This document shows positions 47,585 through 62,305 of a stretch of DNA of 64,000 nt, in pieces. The stretch comes from Glebionis coronaria (taxonomy: Eukaryota; Streptophyta; Magnoliopsida; Asterales; Asteraceae). The notes under the pieces are model-generated. The model made no database searches. It was not told the DNA's origin and saw only the letters and a program-made list of their open reading frames with translations. The number at the start of each line of letters is the position of its first letter. The first letter of the stretch is position 1. The DNA is taken from the NCBI GenBank assembly GCA_025667525.1, contig CM046874.1:423601229-423665228 (forward strand), written 5' to 3'. A program made the translations under genes and the position numbers.

Positions 47585-49903
47585 TAATTTTGTTTTGGTG
47601 ATGTAGGCTTTCTTTGGATCAGTAAGTCATCAATGATCGTGTAGAGAACTGCCCAACTAGCACTTTTTCCGTACTAATAGTAATTACTCAATAGTATAAC
47701 AATTCTTTTTGGTTGAAGAGTATGCTATTGTGGTGCTCAACACCTATGGCGAGAATTAATTCAGAGTGGTAATAAGTTGCATAGATGCGAGCGGACACGA
47801 GCTACCAAGGAGAGACAACAAGCTACCAAGGGATGTAAAAGGACAACAGAGGAGACTAAAAAAGCAACGGAGGAATGAAAACAAACTACCTACGAGTGGG
47901 AACGCAAAAACTGGTGTTGATAATAACATTGACAATCCAGCACATGTGCACTCAAAAATACCAAATGAAGGGCAGCATCGGAGCCGACACGAGCTGCCAA
48001 GGAGTGATAACAAGTTACCGAGGTGTTGCAAAGCTAAAGTTGGTGTCGGTCATAAATATTTAAGGTATTTTTTTTGTACTTTGAGTTGTTTTCATTTAAT
48101 CAGGAGTGATGCTTATTTAGTAACCCGACAACAACATGAGTGACATGTAATGAATCAAGACCTCTATACATGAGTGGCTGTATAGATGTTAAAAAAGGCC
48201 AAAATGGGCAGGTAGGATAACAATTAAGATGGCTTTGGGTTAAAACAAGTTGTACTATGTACATGTCAAAATGGGCGCATCTTATGCTTCCCTACAAATA
48301 TGTCAATTTTAATTATCGTTAAGGCGTTAAATGCAACAACAACATTCAAGACATTAGAGCCGTTAATTTAATTTTTATAATAAAAAAGATTTAGGAAGTT
48401 GTATAGCCGTAAGAATAACAAAAATACAATCCGGGCTATTTGCAGCCCACTGAACCATTTCCTTTTAACATAAATTTTTATTTGACCCGTTACGGATAAA
48501 ACTAAATTGACACCTTCATAAATAATAGATGGGTTGTAAATGATACATACACATATAACACCTACATACACTATCTCATGCATCACGCCCTTATTTCAAC
48601 TGATACGCATCACATAACCAAATTCAAGACGCGCATCCAAACATACCATTAATCAGTTCATTGTATAAGTAGCTTTTTTAGATTTTTGTGACTAATCTAT
48701 TTGAAATTTTGTGGCGTTTTTTCTTAAACAACAGGTCAAATCAAATGAAACAATGTTGTTGACAAACTTGAAAGAGGTGGGATCGAAAAAGGTCAAAGGA
48801 ACTGCACGATACGGTATTAATAGGTGCATTATTTGAATCACTTCTTTTATCATCTTTTTCTGCCGGTTGAATTTGTTTTTAATCTCATGCCTCATGTTTC
48901 CTGTTTACATATTTGTGTTGACCATGGACCACAACCGACAAATTTTTAGTTGATTATATGGGTTATAATGTCATTACATATTCCCAGGTACTAAATCATT
49001 GAACTTTGACTATGGGTTAAATCACTTAGCAAAACTCTACTTTCTTTTAAGAATTTCGGGCCAGGTAGTTAGTGGACCACACGAGAGCCCATGACAATTT
49101 TAAGAAATAGTGAAGACTATAAATGGTTCTTTGCTTTTAGTAAATTCAGGTCAGGACACGGTATAAGGGCGCATATGGAGATATGAGAGTACTTTTAGTT
49201 AGTAAGAAGTTTGGCTAAAAGGATATAATGGGTCAAAGTTGCTATCTTTTGAAATCATGTTTTTAGATTGTAGTCTTGAATAGGATCACCTGATTAATGT
49301 ATATACTTTATATATATATGTTTGCTTGCAGATGAAGATCCATCATGGTTAAGAGAACTTTGTGAATCATAGGGTGCTCAAGTCTGCAGATAATGTGAGA
49401 AGCTAGATATCAGCTCATTTGGTTAGATGACAAGTTAGCCCCTGAAGTTGTCTCTTTTCCTGAAGCTAAAGTTGTTAGAAGCAGTTTCAACATATATTGG
49501 TTAGAAGCAGTTTCACAAAATTCGGTAATTTTTATTCTTTAATGAACTGTATAATGCATTGCTCTTTACTTTGCATTTATATTTTCTTCATAGCCTTTCT
49601 ATTGCCTCATCTCTTAAGATGTATCGAAGTTTATATTCGATACATGTCATGCTGAGTTATAAAATTCTACAAAGGAGGTAGCGTATTTTGGTCTTTGTAT
49701 TATGGTAGAAAATTATTGAGAGGAAACATTTTATGTTATCAGTATTATTAGAATGGTTCTTCATGTTTCAGATTGAGGTTAAGGGAAAGTGGAAAAACGC
49801 ATCAGGTATAAGGTTTTTAATTATAGAAGAGGTCAATAGGGAGCTAATTTCATAAACGTTCCCAAACACCCTTTAAAAACTTCTTACATGCTAATACTAT
49901 TAT
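47585..49903. other. Spacer between elements C and D with two coding-like scraps
   Basis: The plus-strand frame 47766-48060 is basic and contains a duplicated word (HELPRRDNKLPR, then HELPRSDNKLPR) made by a 42-bp DNA repeat at about 47793 and 47985. Near 49331-49530, after a TTGCTTGCAG acceptor-like site, plus-strand frames read DEDPSWLRELCES and, after stops, LAPEVVSFPEAKVVRSSF. Both look like exon remains and I recognise neither. The rest is AT-rich spacer. Confidence 0.4.
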
Positions 49904-52900
49904 TGTAACACCCCCAAATTTATACAACTCAATACAGCGGAAGACTCGTTGGTGTTACGGGATACAACATTACTCACATCATTGACAACGCATAAAAATC
50001 GTGTCGTTTAATAATAAATCATTTCCATTCATAAACATCAAAGTTACATCGGTCCCAAGTCATTACATTTCATACAAAGTTTTACAAAATATTTGAATGG
50101 AAAATATTGTTTTAAGTGCGGGCCATGAATTCTTGTTGTCTTCCCGAGAATTACCTTCAAGTACCTGAGATAAAACATGTTAAAAGAAAAGGTCAGCGAT
50201 AACGCCGAGTGAATTCATAGAGTTTAATATAATCCATCAATATAATATCAGTATAAAATTATTACTAAAAAATCATTTTGTACAAATCATTTTAATAGGC
50301 CATAAAATAGCCAAAGTCATTTTATATAAATCCTTATCCAAATCATAGTATAGGCATTTGCCTTAAAAATCATTATACGAGCCAATGTCGTAAAAACATT
50401 ATACAATACGTCTTATGACGTTGTATGAAAATAAAAACCGTCATATGAATATGGTTATGAAAACCAAAACACGAACATAATATCAATAGTATGACCCTGT
50501 ATTGCTAGTCAGGCAATACATCGTAATTCGAAGCGTCTAATAGTATTTCGTTAGTTTGGATTATTATAAGCCGCATGACATTGTTACCTTACTAAACCAA
50601 CAACGGGTAGCTAACCCGATACCAATTTCGCCCATCTAAAGTAGCGTGTCGTCACAAAGGTCACGCTATGGAAATCTTCTCATACATAAATTCGCTTACC
50701 AATCAATGTGGCACGACGGGGATCAACCGTCAAGGCGCGAACTGGGGTGATCGTCCCCAAATAGTACTATTATATGCACAAGCGTCTACCAAATCCCGGT
50801 AGTTCACAATTCATGCTAATGGGACTTTTAGTGACATAACCTAACTTTAATAATCCATTTAATTTCATCTATCGGGTCCTTTAATCATTTATCGGGTCAT
50901 ACAATCGGGTCATTCAATCATTCGGGTCCAAATCAATAAACAAACAATCGGGACAAATGGTGTCCTATTTTATAAAAACTAACATGTTATCTCCCTCGCG
51001 GGTTTATAAAACATTTATAAAAACATTTAAAAGAGTGCGAGGCTATGAACTCACGTTGATGTGGGAAGGCGGGTTGTCGGTAATTCGGATGTACGGTACG
51101 TGCTTCAATCACGGAAACCTAGACAAATAATATTCGTCTTAGACTCTAGTCCAATGACTTTATAAAAATAACAAGTATGTATACATATGATGATTATATA
51201 TATATGATGATCAAGTGGGTTTACATATTCTCGTTTACTCATTTTAGTGTTATATGTCAATAACGTTCATACTAGTTTACTAGTTTTACCTATTTACGTG
51301 TTTTAAGTCCAATAAACTTATTATAAGTTCTTTAACTTGTATTAATCCATGTTATACTTTATATTATCAGTATCCACACTTTACAAGTTGGGCCTAAATG
51401 GGTTAAGCCCAATAATAGTTCATAAGTATTTTAGTCCATTTTTGTTGTATTATTAGTCCAATAACGTTAATTTAGTCCGTTAACGTCCGTATGTCCTATA
51501 GTTCGGGTTTTATCGGTTTTTTCTTGTTATACATGTCTATATATCAGTATATGAATTTATAAAAGTTTACATTAGACGGTTCCAACCGTCTATGTTTTAT
51601 TTAGCAAAAACATTAATTTTACGGCGATAGCCGAAAAAGTCGTAAAAATCAAGTTTATAGTTTTTATTACTTATAAATATTATTTCACCACCATTTATAT
51701 AATTTATCCATTTAATTAACCTTTTATATATTTATATAAATGAGTTTTATAAGTTAGTGAGTTTTTATTTTACATTTTATACATTAAAATGTGAGTGCTT
51801 ATATAATAATAATAAACATTAATTCCAAAAATCTGATTTTTATCTTCATGTTCACCATTTTTACCATATATAGAGTTTTATAATGAATTAGAAGCTCATT
51901 TTTGGGTGACAAGTTCTTCATATTATGTGCTACATTTAACTTAGTTATAGATACTGCCCATTTTGAGTTCATCTTGCCTTAACAGTCCCACAAAATTACT
52001 TATTCAGATTAGACCACCTAACTTGTTTTGATCATATCTCACTCATTCTTTTGATTCCATTGCATGGCCAACTCTAACATGTGTACAAGACCCATAGATT
52101 ACTGTAAATCCATTCTACTTCATAATTTTATCAGTTTACCATATGGTTCTTTACTGTTTTTATACAGCTTATCATTTAAACAAGATTTACCCATTTTTAC
52201 TTATAGTTTTTCATCTTTTTATCCATGATTATCAACACCAAATCCCCACATAATATTTTTATCATCATATAATCATCATAAACATATACAATAGGAAATA
52301 AAATACATGATTACATAACCAAAAATAACAAGAGGATGAGGAGGACAATCTTTATACCACCAAGTTGATGTAGGTTATGAGTTTGACATGGATTTGGATG
52401 GAGAAACTTGTGCATAGCCAAGACCATCTTCAAGACCACCATCCTTCATAAACACCTTGTGGAAAATCAGCCCTATTACTCCATGAAAACTCCTCCTTGG
52501 ATGTTATAAGGACCACCAATCAATAGGGTTTCAAAAGGGCTTCAACATATGTGTATATAACATAAGATTTCATGGTTGATTTTTGATCAAAATGGATATT
52601 TAGGGTGGAGTATGGACGGCACATTGAGAGGAGATGAGAGAGTTTATGGTTTTTTTGCATGTTGTAAATGGTAAGAATGAGCTAGCTAGTGGTTTTTGGT
52701 AAGTTGTTAGCTTACAAAGTAAGCTTAAAGTGACAAGTGGTGAAGTTAGCTTACACTTGACACCAAGTTGGTGAAGTGGCTAAGTTTAGGCCGGTTTTGG
52801 AGTGGGGTGGGACAAGTGTCCCACTTGTCTCATCCCCATTTATTTACGGGTACTCCTCGATTCTAGTTTCCTCGATTTGCGTGCCCTCGGGTCTTTTTAC

Positions 52901-53339
52901 GAAAAACGTTTTTATAAATTATGAATCAACGGCACAAAACAAATCCAATAAAAATTGTCTCATCAAAAACGGAGTTCGAAAACGTAAATACGTAATCCTA
53001 AGGTTTCCGGTTTAGTCGTAAAGGACGTTAAAATAAAATCGTAAGTCCTAATCTCTTTTCGTAAATTTGTGAGTTTATGAACTAACACAAATTTAAAACT
53101 CCAAAATAATATTCACGGATAAATTTATTTTCTGAAATGTCGGACTGTCACCAAAGACGGTGTATGTAAACGTAAGCACGTAACGTAGAATCCTCCGGTT
53201 TAGACGTAGTCGATGCTACTTCAAGACGTAAATCCAAATTTCTTCCCAAAAATAAGTGAGTTCATATTGTAACATTAAAATAAGGTTGTTAAATAATATT
53301 CGAGAATAAAATATCAACCATAAATTGACGGTTGTCACA
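49904..53339 (-). mobile_element. 3' LTR of element D (3436 bp)
   Basis: It is complete, ending TTGTCACA (plus strand) before a polypurine tract in minus sense (53340-53358). It holds the donor-like and acceptor-like blocks at 51054 and 50165, and a 79-codon plus-strand frame (52776-53012) that is repeated with one or two changes in the other LTR. Confidence 0.93.
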
Positions 53340-54239
53340 GCATTTACCCCTAAACAGGATCTTTGTCCTCAAAGATCATCTTACCTTACTACCCGCTTCT
53401 TATAGAGTTAAAGCCATGTGGGTATTTCCTCCACATTCGGTCTTTTCTCACAAGTGCAATCCATTATAATACGCGAGTTTCATCAAACATAACTACGGGA
53501 ATAAGATCAGGCTTAATGTTGACTTACTTTCTCTATCCATGATGTTCACGGGTTTTTGATGAATGCAACTTTTCGCCGATCTAAGCTCTACTAAGAATAA
53601 TCAGATTCTTACTTGATAGATATTCCATCAAGTTCGATATACGAAACATAATTCACGCAGTCTTTGAAGTCCTAGGGTAGATCCAGCTTATATGCCTTTC
53701 AAACCAATCTTTTATATCATCTCAATGGTCCCATACAACGGGGACTTATATCCCATGATTTGTCAAATCATGAATTCATTTTTCCAAGTTTAAAAATTGT
53801 GGCATAACTTCGCTACCCATTTGGCACTTCAAGATCTACATTTCACATTCACATAACCTCTTGCCCACTACCGGCAGTCAATAATTAAATCCTAATTTCA
53901 ACAATCATTTCAGGTTTCGCGGTTCGAGTATTTTGCAAGGTTAGGTTCGCCATCATAGGAAACCTCAAACCTAAAAGATATGTCCAACTCACAATGGGTG
54001 TATGTCGGATGTCTCCATCTCAACTCTTGCTTACGGATGCTCTAAGATTTAGATCCTAACAAGATTCGATCTCAATCCGAATACGATGATTATCAATGGT
54101 AATCCTTCCAAAGGGAAGCGATTATACGGTTTATTACCAAAGGTCAATCATTCAAACATAGAACAGCGCTTATAGTATTTTGTATCGTTACTTTACCTCA
54201 TCCCTTCGATTGGGGTGGTATATAGTACTCTCATCAAGG

Positions 54240-54490
54240 TTCGTTCTCAATGATTTCTGAGCAAATCTCAGAAATTCGATGCGAAGCAAGGATCTTGATA
54301 AAGATGTTCGATACAGGCACACTATGTTTACATAACTCTTTTGCATTTATCATTAACGGGAATGATATTAGCAGATTTGGGCAGTCTGTCGACGATGAAC
54401 CAAATCGAATTAAATTCAGATGATGACCTTTGCAATAGCTAGACGTTTACTAATGTATGAGGCGATGCCTGCCTTCATAATTGCCATCAG
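54240..54490 (-). pseudogene. Integrase relic with the same deletion, element D
   Basis: The minus strand carries GTAAACGTCTAGCTATTGCAAAGGTCATCATCTG in two overlapping halves as in element B, so the deletion between the zinc-finger side and catalytic core of integrase is shared. Further stops have accumulated (for example in the core start). Confidence 0.85.
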
Positions 54491-55707
54491 TACAACTTCT
54501 TCAGACAAAGATACTTTAAATCAGAAATGACAAGAATAGAATACTTATACTTACAAATTCCAACATAACTATATCTCACAATCTTCCATATTTAGGCAAC
54601 CATAAACGGCCCTTAAAACATTTAACGCTATCGGCTTCTCAATTCTAATGGTTCACTTTAGCCGCGAACCCCTTTTATTATCTATATTATCCTTTTTACA
54701 AGTATTGTTTATTTTTATATCGTTCGGCAATTTATTTTGCACCTTCATTATTAAGAAATATATCCTAATTGGTTCTTTATCCTTTTCTACATAATGCGTC
54801 GGTATTTATATTTACTTCTCATGATGATATAATTATCATGTCCACAATTCACTCAGATATTCTTTCTATATTATGCGTCAGTAATTACGTTCACTTTCTC
54901 CTGATGAAATAAATATCATAACTGTATTTATTCAAAATTCTTTCTTCATATCTTTTATGTTTCAGTTTCGTCTCAACTATCATTTTTATCAGTTTTTCTC
55001 AATCCGACGTCTAAAGCGTCGATAATTATTATACGTAAATTAACAATAATTATTTAATTTTTATGAAACGTAAACGTTAAAAGTTTAAATTTCTTAGTTC
55101 GACCAATTATATAAAATGTTCAAAATAAATTTGGATTTAATTAACAAGATTTTTGTTGATTTATCGAAAATATTTAATAAGATTCGTAAATGTTCGGAAA
55201 ACCTTTGTTTATACTTTGGTCAAAGTTTTCTTAGTTTGAAAAGCAAAAATTGTCGTTTTAAGTTTTCAGGTTATGGTATAAATGGTTTTACTCAGTCCTT
55301 CTTAAGTTATCTTGAGGTATTCACAAACATTTACCCCTAAACAGAAGTTTAGTTAAATGGTTTGTGTATAAGGGAATAATCCCTTTAAAAATCCTTTGTT
55401 AAAACATTTGTCAAAACATATTTCCATTTCTTTTTGGAAAAATCCAAAATCTTAAAAGGGCTCTTAATTTTTGAAGAGTCTATATGCATACATCTTACCA
55501 TTATTAATCCAACGGTCATTTTATGTAAAGGATTAAGTTTTTTATCCCTAAGCGTTAATGTTCTAATCTTTGAAAAGTCAATATAGCTTCCATTATCTAT
55601 TAATCACACGGTCAAATCATGTAAAGAATATAGTCTTAAGTCTTATGTTAAATATTTAAGGTACATGTTTTCATTGTTCGGCCAAATCAGGGCAATCTAT
55701 AAATAAT

Positions 55708-56240
55708 TATTAACTCATTCTTATTCTTATAAACAAACAAATAGTCCTTAATGATTACGAGCATGAATTTATCAAATTACAGCCTATACACGTGATTCAC
55801 CAAATTTTATGAATGCTACATGTGTATTAGTCAATCCAAACGACATCACGTGAAACTCATAATGTTCATTACAAGTACCGGATGTAGTGATTGGAATAGA
55901 TAATCTTTTTCGCAGATGCGAAGTTGATGATAACCATGCCGTGAATCAAATCTTTAAAACATACGCTAGAACCTTGTAAATGATCGAACACATCTTCCAT
56001 TTCGAGTTATGGATATCGTTTTCGATTGTCAATTTACTCAGTCACAGTAATCTATAAATATAAGGAATGATAACACCATAGCTCTTCATGATGACAGGCT
56101 TGGTAGAATAAAATCTTTCTCCGACAACTCTCTCAGTTGTACGGTAATTCCTTAAATTCAGATGGTGCTGACGTACAGTGCACAAGCCACAGGTGCATCA
56201 CCGGAAATATAATCAATACCAATTTAAACTTGCCTTAATG
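55708..56240 (-). pseudogene. Reverse transcriptase relic, element D
   Basis: It is collinear with 14398-14915. It shares the lost base in TACGTCAGCACC, the altered TCATCATGAAGAGC and the degenerate catalytic box, plus private changes (GATGCACC for GCTGCACC). Confidence 0.88.
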
Positions 56241-58680
56241 GCAAAAGTCTAGGTAATTCATCAATAAATACCTCCTAAAGTTTCAGATAACATAAACATC
56301 TTTTAGTAAATTCATATCAGGTTCTTTCTAGATTATAATATCTATGACTAATTCACAACCATTCATGGTATAATTTCAAGTCTAAATACAGGATATGGTC
56401 ATCCATCGAGAATTATTTAAATAACTTTTGATAATCAACATCTTATCATTTAGTGGAATTCAATTCGAGTTCCCATCAATTAAGACAATGTCGTCATGTC
56501 ATAATCAATCAATCTATTCTACTGGCACTTCCAACTTTCCAGTTTTATTGCCGTCGATAAGATGTGAACTTCTCAAAAGACTAATAATAACTCATAATCC
56601 TTCACAAATTCAAGGATATAAGGAGACACAACTACCATTAAAAGAGTAAGGTCAACGCATAATCTATGCGAGAGAATTTCAAATTAGATACATACGAAAA
56701 CATTTAACGAATATGAACATATACCATGTTTTCATAATTTGAGTACGCATTCGAAAGCTCCTCGGATCGTTACCCAGGTCATTCAAATGAAATCAAATCA
56801 AAAGAAATGATAGGAACGTCGATACATCCAGTCGGGTATCAACACTCGGTAATCAGATACTTTTCCTAAGAATCTCACTACGAGAGAATTGGACAAGAAA
56901 GAATTGTCAATTGTCAAATAAGACAATTTCCACAGATGAGTAAATTCAACTCAGAAGAATAGATGCTACAGGCACATATGTAGGTGTCCCTCACACTATG
57001 TCCTTATTTTTCACTTCGTGCAGATCTCATTAAAATTTAATCTTTCACAATCCTCAAAGAAAATGTAGTGTTTATTTATTAGTTTTATGGTGACTACTAA
57101 TCAGTCTTGCATAGTCCATTCCAAATTGTATGTAGGCGCGCAACTATATACAATTTCAAGATTAACGATGCAATACTCAGTTCGTCAAAGCTTTATCATC
57201 CATGTTTATAGTAAAATCATTTTTATGCATAATTCTTAAATAAGAATCAAAAATAATTTTACAAAGATTTTCTTTGTTATGGAAATAATTAAGTTTCCAA
57301 AGCGTCTCTTAAACAACTTCATTTTGATATCAATCACTTATAAATCTCACTTTGAATAATCCTTATTGTGATGAAAATTCAATTTTCTCAAAGGATACCG
57401 TTTTAACTTTATAAAAACAATGTGTGATCTGCAAAAGAGTGATGAAGGGTTGTTCACCAAGAACTAACTACAATACGATAGGAAATGAGCTTAGCCAAAT
57501 AATCATGAGGTTCATGATCTCGATGGCACTCAACAATAATAATCCACAACGTAACTTAATTCGATACGAGTACTTGTTCAATGGTTGCATCACTAATGCG
57601 AACATTAGGATGAAGCAATAAAAGATAGATAACTCGATACATGTAGGGTTTAGCAATCAAAGGTAGTCTTTTCATTAATCACAAACAAGTCAAAATTGTA
57701 CCGTAACACATTACGTGTCACTATGTCATACAATTCTCAGAACTCATCCTACCAACTGATATCTCAGTTAAGTTAGGGATTCTTAAAAGATACCACAATG
57801 AATACTAATCTACAAGAGTCATTAGGTGTTCCACATGTCCCGGAAGATCCATCGGTCCCAATTCAGAAGAAGATTTCTTCAATTTATTTCCTGGACAGTG
57901 GGCATCCTCATTATTGGACAATGGCCTAGGAACAACCCTTAACACGAATAAACAATCATTTAAAACCTTATAATTCAATCACAGAACTTAATGACTTCCT
58001 CTTAACAATCTCATATTCCATACGGGTTAAATTTTACTTTATTCAAGTTTCAACCAATTTTATACTCAATTCGATAATCCTACCTCATTCTCCAATACTT
58101 TCAACCTTATTTTTCGGCCTTGTAAAGGCAATACAATCTCAATATGAATCAACACTTAATTTCCAATCCTATATCTCTTACAACAACAATTATATATCAA
58201 ATGAGTCACTAGCATGAGATGACTCACACATTCAATCAGATTTCTCGGAAAGGTACTAGTGGCATGAGGCTTTTGGGTATGGTTCTAATAACAGCCTCAA
58301 GTGCAACATTCACCCTTTCGATTTCAATTTAAGAATTAGATGACAACGAATCAGATGACATCTTTATAGGTGGTAACGTTTTGTCAAACTCCACTCTATA
58401 AGAAAAGATCGTCATGACATCGATATCAGATTTAATCTCGCCAATTCCTCTTCAATATCACACTCAACTACTATCTACATTTCTACGAATATTAACCATT
58501 TGTTGGGATCATAAATATCCACAACTTGGTTTTGATCTAGGATAGCTAGGATTCCTACGAGAATAGCTTCGATTAATTTACTAGGGGATTTTAGGGTTTC
58601 TTGTGACAATCTACGTCGTATAAATACCTCGTATAAAAATCAAAATAATCATCAAACAATCATGTAATAAAATTACATCA

Positions 58681-58712
58681 TATATATATATAATCCAAGT
58701 TATATATATATA
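58681..58712. repeat. Short interrupted (TA)n in the leader of element D
   Basis: Two TA tracts of about 10 and 13 bp are separated by ATCCAAGT. They correspond to the 75-bp tract in element B. Confidence 0.85.
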
Positions 58713-58880
58713 TTAAAATAACACTTCTCAGTCTGGCCTTGTCGGTAACTCGGGAATTCTTCGGCACCGTTATAGTCAAAAGATTTTTTAGACATTTTTA
58801 GAAAAATGTTTATAGTTAAAAGATTTTGAAATGTTTTATTCAAAACCTTAGTTTTAAAAATCTTTCGTTCTCTATAACGA

Positions 58881-58894
58881 GAGCTCTGGTACCA
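58881..58894 (-). other. Primer binding site, element D
   Basis: The minus strand reads TGGTACCAGAGCTC, identical to element B. Confidence 0.85.
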
Positions 58895-58897
58895 AAC

Positions 58898-61800
58898 TGT
58901 AACACCCCCAAATTTATACAACTCAATACAGCAGAAGACTCGTTGGTGTTACGGGATAGCACATTACTCACATCATAGACAACGCATAAAAATCGCGTCG
59001 TTTAATAATAAATCATTTCCATTCATAAACATCAAAGTTACATCGGTCCCAAGTCATTACATTTCATACAAAGTTTTACAAAATATTTGAATGGAAAATA
59101 TTGTTTTAAGTGCGGGCCATGAATTCTTGTTGTCTTCCCGAGAATTACCTTCAAGTACCTGAGATAAAACATGTTAAAAGAAAAGGTCAGCGATAACGCC
59201 GAGTGAATTCATAGAGTTTAATATAATCCATCAATATAATATCAGTATAAAATTATTACTGAAAAATCATTTTGTACAAATCATTTTAATAGGCCATAAA
59301 ATAGCCAAAGTCATTTTATATAAATCCTTATCCAAATCATAGTATAGGCATTTGCCTTAAAAATCATTATACGAGCCAATGTCGTAAAAACATTATACAA
59401 TACGTCTTATGACGTTGTATGAAAATAAAAACCGTCATATGAATATGGTTATGAAAACCAAAACACGAACATAATATCAATAGTATGACCCTGTATTGCT
59501 AGCCAGGCAATACATCGTAATTCGAAGCGTCTAATAGTATTTCGTTAGTTTGGATTATTATAAGCCGCATGACATTGTTACCTTACTAAACCAACAACGG
59601 GTAGCTAACCCGATACCAATTTCGCCCATCTAAAGTAGCGTGTTGTCACAAAGGTCACGCTATGGAAATCTTCTCATACATAAATTCGCTTACCAATCAA
59701 TGTGGCACGACGGGGATCAACCGTCAAGGCGCGAACTGGGGTGATCGTCCCCAAATAGTACTATTATATGCACAAGCGTCTACCAAATCTTGGTAGTTCA
59801 CAATTCATGCTAATGGGACTTTTAGTGACATAACCTAACTTTAATAATCCATTTAATTTCATCTATCGGGTCCTTTAATAATTTATCGGGTCACACAATC
59901 GGGTCATTCAATCATTCGGGTCCAAATCAGTAAACAAACAATCGGGACAAATGGTGTCCTATTTTATAAAAACTAACATGTTATCTCCCTCGCGGGTTTA
60001 TAAAACATTTATAAAAACATTTAAAAGAGTGCGAGGCTATGAACTCACGTTGATGTGGGAAGGCGGGTTGTCGGTAATTCGGATGTACGGTACGTGCTTC
60101 AATCACGGAAACCTAGACAAATAATATTCGTCTTAGACTCTTGTCCAATGACTTTATAAAAATAACAAGTATGTATACATATGATGATTATATATATATT
60201 ATGATCAAGTGGGTTTACATATTCTCGTTTACTCATTTTAGTGTTATATGTCGATAACGTTCATACTAGTTTACTAGTTTTACCTATTTACGTGTTTTAA
60301 GACCAATAAACTTATTATAAGTTCTTTAACTTGTATTAATCCATGTTATACTTTATATTATCAGTATCCACACTTTACAAGTTGAGCCTAAATGGGTTAA
60401 GCCCAATAATAGTTCATAGGTATTTTAGTCCATTTTTGTTGTATTATTAGTCCAATAACGTTAATTCAGTCCGTTAATGTCCGTATGTCCTATAGTTTGG
60501 GTTTTATCGGTTTTTACTTGTTATACATGTCTATATATCAGTATATGAATTTATAAAAGTTTACATTAGACGGGTCCAACCGTCTAAGTTTTATTTAGCA
60601 AAAACATTAATTTTACGGCGATAGCCGAAAAAGTCGTAAAAATCAAGTTTATAGTTTTTATTACTTATAAATATTATTTCACCACCATTTATATAATTTA
60701 TCCATTTAATTAACCTTTTATATATTTATATTAATAAGTTTTATAAGTTAGTGAGTTTTTAATTTATATTTTATACATTAAAATGTGAGTGCTTATATAA
60801 TAATAATAAACATTAATTCCAAAAATCTGATTTTTATCTTCATGTTCACCATTTTTACCATATCTAGAGTTCTATAATGAATTAGAAGCTCATTTTTGGG
60901 TGACAAGTTCTTCATATTATGTGCTACATTTAACTTAGTTATAGCTACTGCCCATTTTGATTTCACCTTGCCTTAACAGTCCCTACAAAACTGCTTATTC
61001 AGATTAGACCACCTAACTTGTTTTGATCATATCTCACTCATTATTTTGATTCCATTGCATGGCCAACTCTCACATGTGTACAAGACCCATAGCTTACTGT
61101 AAATCCATTCTACTTCATCATTTTATCAGTTTACCATATGGCTCTTTACTGTTTTTATACAGCTTATCATTTAAACAAGATTTACCCATTTTTACTTATA
61201 GTTTTTCATCTTTTTATTCATGATTATCAACACCAAATCCCCACATAATATTTTTATCATCATATAATCATCATAAACATATACAATAGGAAATAAAGTA
61301 CATGATTACATAACCAAAAATAACAAGAGGATGAGGAGGACAATCTTTATACCACCAAGTTGATGTAGGTTATGAGTTTGACATGGATTTGGATGGAGAA
61401 ACTTGTGCATAGCCAAGACCATCTTCAAGACCACCATCCTTCATAAACACCTTGTGGAAAATCAGCCCTATTACTCCATGAAAACTCCTCCTTGGATGTT
61501 ACAAGTACCACCAATCAATAGGGTTTCAAAAGGGCTTCAACATATTTGTATATAACATAAGATTTCATGGTTGATTTTTGATCAAAATGGATATTTAGGG
61601 TGGAGTATGGACGGAACATTGAGAGGAGATGAGAGAGTTTATGGTTGTTTTGCATGTTGTAAATGGTAAGAATGAGCTAGCTAGTGGTTTTTGGTAAGTT
61701 GTTAGCTTACAAAGTAAGCTTAAAGTGACAAGTGGTGAAGTTAGCTTACACTTGACACCAAGTTGGTGAAGTGGCTAAGTTTAGGCCGGTTTTGGAGTGG

Positions 61801-62305
61801 GGTGGGACAAGTGTCCCACTTGTCTCATCCCCATTTATTTACGGGTACTCCTCGATTCTAGTTTCCTCGATTTGCGTGCCCTCGGGTCGTTTTACGAAAA
61901 ACGTTTTTATAAATTATGAATCAACGGCACAAAACAAATCCAATAAAAATTGTCTCATCAAAAACGGAGTTCGAAAACGTAAATACGTAATCCTAAGGTT
62001 TCCGGTTTAGTCGTAATTGACGTTAAAATAAAATCGTAAGTCCTAATCTCTTTTCGTAAATTTTTGAGTTTATGAACTAACACAAATTTAAAACTCCAAA
62101 ATAATATTCACGGATAAATTTATTTTCTGAAATGTCAGACTGTCACCAAAGACGGTGTATGTAAACGTAAGCACGTAACGTAGAATCCTCCGGTTTAGAC
62201 GTAGTCGATGCTACTTCAAGACTTAAATCCAAATTTCTTCCCAAAAATAAGTGAGTTCATATTGTAACATTAAAATAAGGTTGTTAAATAATATTCGAGA
62301 ATAAA
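58898..62305 (-). mobile_element. 5' LTR of element D, outer 29 bp missing
   Basis: It matches 49904-53310 end to end, then breaks into unrelated sequence GTACCTGG. The promoter side of the element is therefore truncated at its extreme end only. Confidence 0.92.

Larger units (their letters stand above)
49904..62305 (-). mobile_element. LTR retrotransposon D, same family as B, right end deleted
   Basis: LTRs at 49904-53339 (3') and 58898-62305 (5') flank an interior collinear with element B. The left end is intact (TGTAACACCCCC against ATTAT). The right LTR stops after ATAAA at 62305, 29 bp short of the LTR end seen at 53311-53339, and no target copy follows. The two LTRs differ by scattered changes, about 1-2% in sampled stretches. 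The LTRs are clearly related to those of B but more diverged (about 10% by eye), so B and D are two subfamilies. Confidence 0.93.
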
